Shown here piece after piece: positions 1-11,400 of a stretch of DNA of 64,000 bases (position 1 is the stretch's first letter; each line of letters opens with the position of its first letter). The translations under genes and the position numbers were made by a program. The notes under the pieces are model-generated. The model saw only the letters and a program-made list of their open reading frames with translations, had not been told where the DNA came from and did no database searches. Source of the stretch: Baylisascaris procyonis (taxonomy: Eukaryota > Nematoda > Chromadorea > Rhabditida > Ascarididae). Location: positions 1,178,001 to 1,242,000 of the forward strand of contig JAZARR010000175.1 in assembly GCA_037389465.1 (NCBI GenBank), given 5' to 3'.

Positions 1-1192
1 AATTAGCTCTCTACGATAAATGCCAACTCCTCTACTTCGCCGATAAATGGGAAATTATCAACTCATTGGTTGCGATCAAGCGGCTATAATTTATTCTCTA
101 AACGCATATTTAAGTAGGAGGGAAAACGCATCATGCGAGCTGGCACAATATGTGCTTTTACAATTCCCTGTTTTGCATCATATTTTTTTATTCCTCAATT
201 TATCGATCAGATAGCAGTAATGAAGTGATACTTCAATTAGTTTTGCCTTTGCATAGATCTTTTTATATTAAAAAAATAAGCTCATTTTCCAGCCCGATTA
301 GTTACAAGATATGAGTTCACCTGTATAAACAGTAATTTTTTTATGCATTTTTTAAATGCTTACGACCACGTTCGAACCTGATATATTAATCTGAGATTAA
401 TTTTGGCATATAGGTTATCCGAAATACGAGATCATATACAACGGATTACCTACCGATTTTAACTAGTACATTTTCAAACGCAAATTTGAAAAACGTGTGA
501 TAAGAGAAGCAAGTAGTGACAAAATAAGAATGTTTAATTAATGCTCTTCTATTCATATTCAATCGCACATAAATGGCATACTTTGTCGTTGGAAAAATTA
601 CTATATTTCCCACTTTATGGGTAATTTGCTCATCAAAAGTATTCTCAGGTAGTCTCAGGTACGGGTAAGAATACTTGCGAGGTAATTTTGTCTGTGAAAG
701 AGGGCGGTTCAGTCTTTTAAAACTTCACTGAATTCCTTTTATTATCAATAATAAAAAGTCTGGTAGGAAGACTGATCGTCGGAGGGGTAGAAAAAATTGC
801 CAGCATGCAAGGCATTCAATAAAATTCCATTGCAATAAAATTTATAGAATTTTAATTTTATCAAACCTAGAAAAGAACTAATAGCTCAAATCAATACGGT
901 CTATTGATGATTGAAATTTTTCATGCGTCACTACTATTGCAAAACATAACACGATTGCAATTAATTAAGCTTAATTGCAAAATAGTTCAATATACAATGC
1001 AAAATTATTAATTAGAGCATTACATTTCTCTAAAACATGCTTCTCTATATAGCGATCTCAACAACATTTAATACATTCTTCAACACATGCATATTTAGCT
1101 AACTGTTTCAAATTATTGCATTGATGAGGGGGTGAAAAAAAAAGAAAAGAAAGAGAAGGTAGTGGATTAGCCATACGGACAGCACGACGAAC
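1..1192. other. Intronic or flanking sequence beyond exon 11
   Basis: This is AT-rich sequence with no supported exon on either strand. It is presumably the intron between the linker exon and the first C2A exon, which should lie outside the window. Nothing else is recognised. Confidence 0.5.
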
Positions 1193-1449
1193 ACAGAAAC
1201 ACAAGAGAGAATTTGGGGCACCAATAACGGCCGTCTCCTCGTCTCTGTTTGGTTGTAGTTCGGTGCCGGAAATTGCACGACGTACTATTGGCTCGTCTTT
1301 ACATGCCACCGATCGTAATGAATTCGACGATTGTGTCGATGACATTCGTTCACTCATTACACGCGATACTAAGGCCTTTGATTTAGAACGCCATGGAAAA
1401 GGTGACCTTTGTTTGAGATGTTGATGCTTGCTGAGCGAAACCAGATGCT
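1193..1449 (-). CDS. rbf-1: rbf-1 exon 11, end of linker before C2A (3' end uncertain)
   Basis: The frame is open from an ATTATTTAG acceptor in phase 1. It encodes basic and Ser-rich sequence (HLKQRSPFPWRSKSK, then MSERMSSTQSSNSLRS) and EPIVRRAISGTELQP, which resembles the segment just before C2A. The 3' boundary is not settled. GT|GTTCGT at 1193 uses the same rare donor seen in exons 3 and 6; GTATGG at 1176 and GTGCCC near 1220 are also possible. An alternative acceptor TCGCTCAG at 1430 is in the wrong phase for exon 10. No C2 sequence follows in the remaining 1.2 kb. Confidence 0.65.
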
Positions 1450-2353
1450 CTAAATAATGCGAAAGGAAACTTCGGCAACATCAGCTCCGTCCATAACCAA
1501 ACTTTACCGCTTATCGTGAATAGTGAATAATAAGTTTTTGGGGGGTTGGTTTGAACTCATGCTAGCAGGCTGAGGTGTAAAAAAACCGTGAAGGTAATCG
1601 ACAAAAGGAGATATTAAATATAAAAGGGGAAGAAATCTCTAGCAAATGACAGATGTACAACTTTAGCGACGATCACAATATGATTACAGAACATCTCGAG
1701 CTACCGTAGTCTCACATTGATAAAGAATATAAATAACCACTATTCCTATTACAACTACTACCGTTTTAATTTACTGTAATTTAGGAATTTATTTTGATTG
1801 GAAAAAAATCACCGTTATTAGCATTTTTTTAATTTTTATGCTCGCAGCGATTTAAAAACCTCAAGCTTATTGTGCACGAAACTGATAAAACCTGATTAAA
1901 AATGAACAGATTATCTTAAAAATATTATGCAAATTTCAATTATATAAGAAAGCAAAAATGAGAAAATAGCTGGCTGAATGATTTACTTATTTGTGATTGT
2001 AAAATGAACACTCTATAAAATGTGACAGGTATGATGTTCTCGTTATTTTCTTTTTCTTTTTTTTTTTTTGATTACAAACCACTTGTCAAGCTTCAGGTTG
2101 GCATCACATTAGTATACCGTTTGAGACACTAAAATGACCATATCAGTGCCTAATAGATCTGAGGTCACTGAGTAAAAAATAGAGATCTTTTTTTTTTAAA
2201 TTGCAGCGCAAAATTATTTCGAATTCTAAATGCAAATATTTTGAATATCTTGAAATGATGGTGCAAAAATTTAAACTGCATGAAGTTTCAGCATGGTACT
2301 AGTTTCTAGAAATTTAAAGTACGGATCTATTTGTTTGCAGAAACCAATATTTG

Positions 2354-2419
<66 letters not shown>

Positions 2420-5400
2420 TGCAGAAGATCGTCCTGCAGGTCAACAACGAAGAGATAATGCTATTGGTGCAAAGGGGCAATGGAACAAGCAAGGCTGGAG
2501 AGGTGTAACAGCAATTTCTTCCATAATTTTTGAGTTTTCAATTTTCCTAAAAATATACCACTTCCTCGTTTGCTTTTAGTGATCATCATACTAAGGACTT
2601 TACTTTGCACCAAATCATTCCCTCTCCATTCACCCAAACCCCTCTCCCCTCACCCTCAGAACACAAACATAGAGACACACACATATATATGAATCTCTAA
2701 CTATGCGAAAAGCCCCTATTTTAGCATTAGTGCCTTGCAATCGCAACAATAAATGCACATGCATTACATATATACCCAATCATGCACCTATAACAACATC
2801 TCTGAACGATTCATTTCTCATCTAGAGTACCTTGTGAGGGGGACGAGATTGATGACTGCGTATTATAATGAAGTGCGGCTGCAATAACAAAACATTGCCG
2901 GAAGTAGAACTTGCTGCATTACGATACCTTGGAATTTATTGATTACATGAGCTCATCTCTTATTTCAGGTGAATATTACGGTAATTCATCGATATAGATG
3001 ATAGATGCTAACGGCATTTCACTACTCTCATTACGGTATCGCTATACAGTATTTTCAACTTCCATTAGTGCAATTTGAGGGATTCTAATTGCTAATCAAT
3101 ACTGCATGAAAAAAAAATGCAAGCGAATCGTATATTAAAAAAAAAAAAAAAAATTGCAAATCGATTTATGAATGCAGTGAAAATAAAAATTCACAAAATA
3201 CAATAAAAGCGCATTGCAAAAATGAGAAAAAATAAATTTTTTTTTTTTGCAATTGAATTGCAAAACGAACACACTTCACTTACTTGTTTCATCTTCTGGA
3301 GAGCTCATAAACGATGTGGTTGGCTCCTCCTGAATAAAGGAATCTTATTTATTTAACTAAATGATTTGAGCCTTATCCGATATTATAACAAAGAAAATTT
3401 AAAAGGAATCACTTAATGATGAGCAAAAATATCATATCAGTTTTCAACTACATTAGCTATGAAGCAAACAATCAAAGAGTCTTTTGCAGTACCGAAATAC
3501 TTTCTAGTTAAAAAAAAATCTCTCATTCGGGGAAATTTTCCACTTAGAAAGGATTTTTTATGCCCTGTTTCAAAAGAAAGAATACCTTCTAGTCAAGAGG
3601 GATCTGTTTTTCTTCTCAACTTTCGAAAGCAGATCTATTCAGGGCGGATTTTCTATTTAAGGGTATAAATGGTATATCAAGAAGCATTGCTTTCAATATT
3701 ACTCGCTAGAAGTATGGGGCCATGGCTCCCTTTAATCTAATATCAGTCTAAATTCTAGTGTCCACTAAGCATATACATACTAAGACAACTCCGAGGTTTC
3801 AAAAATAGACGATTCCTTGACCTCAAAGAATCGAATTTCATCTTGCAGGTATATGAAGGGTACAATTTTTACTCAGCCTTAGAGTTGCTCACCTTCAAAT
3901 TCCATTTACTTTCACATCAGTTATATTCTCAGAACAAGCTATTCACATACCTGTTTGATGTGTTCAATACTCTCCGGATTAACTGAGGTGAGACGAGTAA
4001 CGGCGGTAGCGGTACGATTCGCTGACGATGTCGACGATGCAGTACTGAGACGTCTCTCTGGTAGAGGTGATGCATTCGCATTTCTAGGTGGAATTGGTGG
4101 TGGAATGCTACTACCCGATGAAGGGAATGAGCATGCAATCCCACTCGATGAATGAGCAATAGCACCTGTTTGCGAAAGTTCCGTTTCAGCGGATGGCAAT
4201 ATAGGTGGAAGCATAAGCGATGAAGATGTGGATGGAGTACGACTTTGTGGAGGATTATTCGTTGTTCGTTCAGTAGGCATAGGAGGCGGAAGGGATTGTG
4301 TTGGTGAACCGATTGTAGTGGCCGGAAGTACGATAGACGAACGACTCATTGAAAGTTGTGCATTTGCGAGTGCCGAATGATCACTGGGAACAACTAAAAA
4401 AATTTATGTTATTTTTTTGAATGGAAAATTTGCCATCAACCAAAAATTCCACTATTCAATATATCCGATTATTTCAGCAGTAATTCTTAAAATTCTTGAA
4501 AAAAGAAGTGAAAAAAAAAATTTCAATGGAAATGTCGTCGAAATTGTATAAATATTTGTGAAGTACGAATATTTGCGGGATTGTATGAATATTTGCGGAA
4601 CTACATAGGATTATAGATGTAAATCCTCATTCAATGCTCTTGATCCCCTTCGAAGGATGTAATTCTATTGGTCCTTGAAAAGTTATCAAACGTAAATACT
4701 TAGGAAATTTTCTATAAAGCACAAATGGATAAGTGAATGACGCCGATAAGTAGAAAATTCAAATTAAGTGCATCTAATGAAACCCGATTTCATTGATATT
4801 ATTAGTGATTAGGTGATTATAGGAGCGGACTGTAACATAAGTGTATATTTATAAATTAGAAATTTAAATTGAAAATAAATTTGAAAAATGTAAAATTTTT
4901 CATAAAATTTGAAAAGCAAATGAAAATCTCTATGAGTTCAACGGTTGTAAAACATCTCTATGAACATTCCGCTAATCTACGGAAAAGTATAGAGAGAGGG
5001 GAAAATCACAACGATCTTCTATAAGTACGTATCTGATGCCTATAATGAATTGCATTAGAATTGCAGTATGATCTTGAAATTCTATGTCTACTTCGTTATT
5101 CCCCTCCCCTCTCCTCATCCATATCATTGTCGTTATGCAGCACAACGATGAAAAAGGAAATATCGGAGACAACCTCCGGAGTCGATTGACTTGGCATCTG
5201 ATGCGATCAGCGATGATGGATTCAAAGAGAGATCATCACCGAATGAGGACGGTGAATGTCTTGGCGATGTGGAAGGTGTAGTACGTCGCGAATCTCCACT
5301 CTCCTCTGCAATACCACACCTTTTGTCTCATTAAATATTTGCATAAGTGCACAGAAAGCAACAATTAGTGAGCGTTTTTTTGCAATGTGCCACAATTATT

Positions 5401-8400
5401 CGTGCATAATCATCAATAATTTCCTTTCAATATCGTTTATAATTTTTATTCATAAAATTGTCTTTGTTGTCAAGAATCTTCGTTTTCTTAATTTACTCAA
5501 CTCGTAAAATCTATTTAAAACGCTTTTAAATATTAGTTTTTTTTTCTGCTCCTCATTTCATAGCTGTGGGATTACATGGATATATAATTCAATTCATTCG
5601 TTATTTGATTTCTACAGCTTTTTTTTTCATTGCCCAGCAATTTCGACAAATCAATTGTTCACTCAAGGACTACCGTAATCTATGTGATTCATCGAAATGT
5701 TGTTTTATTTATTTGTATTATTGTAGATGAGATGTGCATCTTTGAGGTTGAATGCGTTTGCGTGTGTGTGTGCAATTGATGGTGCCTCGCTCACATCACT
5801 AACCGGCAGTGCGATATATCATCTTGCTTGCATAAGTGCATAAAATATGGTTACAATGGAGAATCGCTTGACTCTTTGCCCTCTGTAATAAAAAATCAAT
5901 CATATATTAAAATTTATACTCTCTAAATATGCAAAAAAATTATTGTAAATTTGCATAAATGAGAATTTTTTTATTCGATAGTTGAAATTCAATATTATTC
6001 ACTCGAAATTTTGAATCGACTTACAATTCGAATAGTAAAAAAATTTTTTAAATAATGAAATCGAAGTCACAGAAGAAATAAAATTCTCAACAATATGGCT
6101 TTCATCTGATATTCATTCCACTAGGCAATGATATTTTAAAAAATGCGCAAAAGCATTAGAAAATGTCATCGTATGAGTATAGAAGCTGTCGTTAGAGTAT
6201 TCTAAAGTCCTTAGTGTAGATATATCGAAAAATGTCAAAGAAAAGACCAATAAAAATAGTATTTTAATATCAGTCAGGAAGTGTGTTGACTCCTCAATAA
6301 AGTAACCATCATCAGCTAATGAAATGAGGAAGCATAAGAAAGGAAAAGAGAAACTTGAAGCAAAATTGGCGATTAAATGTAGAACTTAATAAAGGCAAAA
6401 GCGAACCAAGCTCTAGAAAATTCATAAAATTGTATAAACATAAATAATCCACTCACCTGTATCCGTGATACGACCTCTTGCACCGACGGCGTACCTCTGA
6501 AGAGAGGATTTGCCAAGAGAGTTGTGCTTCTGTGGACGTGGTCGTCGAGGAGCAGGCATCGACACTTTCTGTAGGTCGTCTTTCGATGAGAATCCTTCAC
6601 CTTCAGAAGTTGATGCATTCTCGTCATCGGTACCAATACTCATCGATGATTGTACCTTCTCCTTCACCCATGATGGTGTAATACGTGGTCGTGGTGATTT
6701 TATCCTGCTACTATAAACAATAAACTGCTTAAAGCCGATGTATCTCATGCATATCATAGTCTCGCTTATCGAGTATTCCTTCTCCTTCATTCGGGAACGA
6801 AGCAATTCCCATCTTTTCCTAGGCAAAATACGTCACTTCAGGAAAGCTTATTGAAATAATTGTTGCTCGAAATTCTATATTATATCGGAATGCAAATAAC
6901 AAATCTGAAAGATTAAGTAAGCATCTGAAATGAAAGAGAAGATCATTAAATCATATTTAAATAGCGAATCCAGAATATCTAGCAAGAATTCAGAATATGT
7001 GAAAATATAATTACTTGAAAATAAAGAAACAACTTCCTTAATTAAAATATTTTTTCAAATTAAATCTAATTGTATTTTTGACCACTCACATAAACACACA
7101 AGATGATCATCACATATTGCAATTTCTTTGCTTTTTGTTTCAAGTTCATTTAGCTTACGAAGTGTACAACTTAAAGATAAATTTACCGCCGTTTGCATCT
7201 ATATATGGATTCTTGTCCCTACGATATATTGTGAGGGATGCGGTACGCTGCAATAACAACTTCAAATTTATTAATAAAGTAGTAAATGATTTTCAGAATT
7301 AATTAAATCGACGAATGGCAAACATAATAAGTTCATAGGCGAAAATCTTTTTTCCCCCTCTCAATAAAAATATTTCAATTCGATAAGCTCATAATTAAGT
7401 GGCAGAAATTTGAATTAATTTTGAAGCATTAAAATATAATTTTTAATTTAAATAATTCATATTAACGAACTTATTCTGATCTGGTGGAGTGGGCAATTGA
7501 CGATGCCTATGTGATGTTGCACCACCATTTGACGATGAAGCATTCGTATGATGTTGCCATGTTTTGCTATGAAACGGTGGTGAACGAATATCACCATTCT
7601 CGGTTGGTTTTATATATTCAGGCACTTCCTTATAAAACCATGCTCCTGATTTCTTCCACATCTTAAAATTATGCATAATTTTGTAGTGGATGATAATTAT
7701 AATATGCAAAAAACCAAACTGTTAGACGTTCTTTTTCCTTCTAGTCAAAATGAAGGGTATCGAGCAAGAAAGTCAGATCTATGAGGCACTACTAGCTTAA
7801 GCTTTTGAAGTAGATGCGAATGGAATCTCTTAAATTAGTGATTATAAATTGGAATGAATGATAAAAAATACTAGCTGTTTGTTATATAAACAATCTCATT
7901 ATTTTATTGAATGAGAAATAAGCAGTATTCTCCGTCAGAGAATTAAACTTACAAACACAACACTGGCGCGTCAGACAATCTTTCCCATGTACCAGTAAAA
8001 ATTCCCTTTATCACTTGATAACGATGAATGATATAAAATGAAGGAAGCACCAATAATCTTATCAAATCTGATTGCACTTTTAGTATAAAGCGATGGAATT
8101 AGGCGCAAAAATATGGCTAATTCATTCCCCCTATCGATCATCTCTAGGAGAACAAAAGAAGATCCAATAAAAGAGTATCCCCATAACATTGCTAATCGTT
8201 TCATGATCGTTTTGCATGATAACGCATAAGAATGTTTCTTTTAATTCGGAAAAACAACTACTGTGGAGCCAATCTCGTGTTCATAAGGATTTTTATATTC
8301 TAATGAAGATGTTATTATGGTTATTTCCTCTTCTCGAAAATTATTTCAAGCATTAAAAAAAAAGAGAAATTAGTCATGCTTCTAAAATCATGCAGCACTT

Positions 8401-11400
8401 CAACTTTAAAATGTAATGCATCCTATAGTGATCATATCCTAGCAATATATAAATCGCTTAATTAAATTATTAATAACTATTATTTTTGTTGCATCAATCG
8501 TATAGGCTCATAAAGTTTTCAACTTTTCAACTTATCGACGATAAAATTTGAGAGACTTACCAAGCATCAGCAATCTAATTGATTAGAGGTGAAAAATAAA
8601 TGTTTTAGATGTATCGTATTGTATTTTAGGTTTTGTATTGGAATTGCTGTTTTTTTATTGGATCGATCCTCGAGGTGGATTTTCAGTTAGCATCAGAATT
8701 AATGGTGATGAGGTTTCATTTGAGCAAGATTACTTCTTCTCTTGAAAATCCAGAAAAGTGAACGAAGAGGGGATTTGTGGTGGTGGGGAAGGGGGGGGGG
8801 GGAGGTTACTGAGGTGGATGGGCTTCTGTCGGAGGTTTCAACAACAAGTTTTGCATGTACGTCGAGCATGTTTAAACTTGGTCATAGGACTCCTAGTGCT
8901 TTAAACTTGACAATTCATTTCAAATTAAACCTTATAAAATACTCCATAAATTCAGAACTTTTGTAAAATACAAATTAAAACTTCGCAAAATATCTCGTGA
9001 ATTGAAAACTGTATAAATTCATCCCGATTCAGACTTTATAAATTCATCAATAGCTAAATAATGAATAAAAAGTAGCAATATAAACAGTAGCAATATAACT
9101 ACTGTTGAGCATTCCAACTTAAAATCTACGATGCTGCTACCGTAACAGCGCACTACATGATTCGTTTATGCAGCATGAAAAGACTCAAATTCTTAAGAAT
9201 GCTAAAGGGACATAAGAGAGATTCAAAAATGATATGTAAATTTCTATGATCGAAATATTTTTTTCGAATTTAGGCGAAATACAATTTCTAAATCAATTAA
9301 AGCATGAAGAAAAGCAAACATAAATAATATGAATAAAAAATATGAAGGAAGAAAACTAATCCAAAAGAAATAGCAGTAAAAGATGGGATAGTTTTCGAAA
9401 AGAATAATGAGAACGTTATTTAAAAAAAAAAAAAAACATCCCAGAAAAGAGAGAGCAGAGAAAGCGAAACGGTTACCGAAGCGAGTGAATTCACTTACTA
9501 CCTCTCGGTACTCGCTGCAGATTTTGCATAAAAAGACGTTCTCGCGTCGTGTTGAATCGTATGTTTCCACACCACAATTTTTCTGGCATACATACTACAA
9601 AATAAGAGTATTGTTTTTGTCAGAAAGTAATATATGCCACAAAAAATTTATTTACAGGTAATTTTATAAGTAACTCCAAGCAAAAAATCAAGCAATCATA
9701 TAGGTAGACATTTGGCTATAATAATTAGCAATTATCGATGAAATCTTGCATCAAAAGTTGCATTTTTAATCACAAATTAATTAAAAATCCAAGTATTTTA
9801 CATTCTTTCTTTAAGAATGCAAATTTTTGCACTCTATGGAATACTACGAAAAATAATTCTCCGTAATACTTTATTGCTAATGGTGACCAATTCGTTTATA
9901 GTTTCAATATCTGGCTAATGTTTTTTCCCACTCCCTTTCCTCACTCGCCGAAAGAAAAGATGAGCCGATTTTGTGAGATATCGGAGAAAAAAATTCACCG
10001 CAATGGATTCTCTATTGGAAAAATATCAGAAACAAAATGAATCTACGGGTGGTCTTACCTTACGACAATCGGAGCACATTGCTGCATAGCTTTTTGATGC
10101 AAGTAAGCCGAAGTCAGTAGAACAAATCAAGCATTGCGTAACACCATTACCGTTTGCACGATTTCTCATCTTTTCCAACCTATCCACCATTTTTCTGCAA
10201 TTATATTAGTAAATACTTTCTCTGAAAAGAAAAACTATTTTTTCCACTATTCATAAAAAAATTTCCACCCAAGTCTTTTATGATTCTTTCTTTTCATCAT
10301 CCAAGATATATAATTTCCGAAAGAATATAGAATTTTTCAGAATATATGGAAAAGACTGAAATAAGGAAATTAAAAATTGAAAAAAATGGAAAAAAGATGT
10401 GAAATGAAAAACACAAAGGAAATACGAAAAATAGTAAATAAATAAATTTTTAAATGTGAAAAATGCCTACTCGACTGACCTATCATCGTTGAAGCGCCGT
10501 AATGGTGGTGAATAATAAATAGGAAAGCCTTGAAATGAAACTGTTCGATCTCTTCGATACATGGACGACAAAATCCACTATGCTATACTTTAGACCGAGA
10601 CAAGAATCACTATCACAAGAGTGAGAGAGTGAAAATGTTGTATAGTTCGAATGTAAGAAGCATTATGGGAAATGGGTGGAGCATGAGGTGTCATTTATTA
10701 TCGCAAATGAAGTGTGACATCAGGTAACAACAAAATTGCTGATGAGATAATTTAGTGGCGGAAGTTTTCTTCCTCGAAAATTGTGCGCGTCACTTTTATT
10801 TAGATGTGACGCTGAATTTAATCACTATTGAAATGTGTTTCTTTAGCGTTCAATTAATGTTGAAATGTTTGTTTATAGGACAGCCAATGAGTGTTGTTTA
10901 TTTCACAATATATTGATGGAATTGGAATATTCCGGAAATTAACAAAAAAAATCGGAATCATCCGGCGTCCTCAGAAATTTGGATTGAAATTCAACCCCTC
11001 CCCTCCCCCCTCCTCTCCTAAAAACCCATTTCTATTCATCTATCGATCCGCTCAGCCAACGATCGACGACTTAACATCGACCGGCCGATGGCTGAAGTCA
11101 GCCAATGAGAGAAGTTCGAAGGAACAAATTTCGCTAGATGTGTACGGCTCATATAACCACTTTAACATTCCGATAATATGATATTTTTAAACTTACTTTT
11201 AAATAAAATAGAAATAATTTAGAAATTATTTGCTATTACTGATAAATACTTTTTGAGTTACGTCAAAAATTAGATTAAAATTGAAATACGAACCCAATGC
11301 GTTGTTGTTCGATAATTCGCCCAGCTTCAGCTCTTGCAAGTACAGCCTTAATATGTTCTTGTTCAGCTTCTGTAATACCGCCATTTTGTTGTTTTGCATT

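Noticed and set aside
1..1192. Search for C2A domain exons on the minus strand
   Set aside because: No frame shows C2 signatures such as the Asp-rich calcium loops. The domain must lie outside the window.
1540..1620. B-box-like GAGTTCAAACC on the minus strand, possible tRNA
   Set aside because: No A box or pairing acceptor stem at the expected distance.
2271..2508. Open frames with long Tyr-Ile repeats on both strands
   Set aside because: They are translations of the TA microsatellite; the same applies at 58061-58372.
3955..4155. Plus-strand open frame with Val/Asp/Gly-rich product
   Set aside because: It is antisense to the well-supported exon 9 of rbf-1 and has no family features.
6478..6716. 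Plus-strand frames opposite exon 7
   Set aside because: They are shadows of the rbf-1 exon on the other strand.
7160..7249. Candidate extra rbf-1 exon with acceptor and donor and an open frame (TASLTIYRRDKNPYI)
   Set aside because: It needs phase 0 in and leaves phase 1, while exons 6 and 7 join directly in phase 2. In the required frame it hits a TAG.
9244..9498. Continuation of the zinc-finger frame past the donor (hydrophobic Phe-rich tail)
   Set aside because: The GTAAGT donor and the SGAWF exon downstream show this is intron; the tail is T-rich noise.
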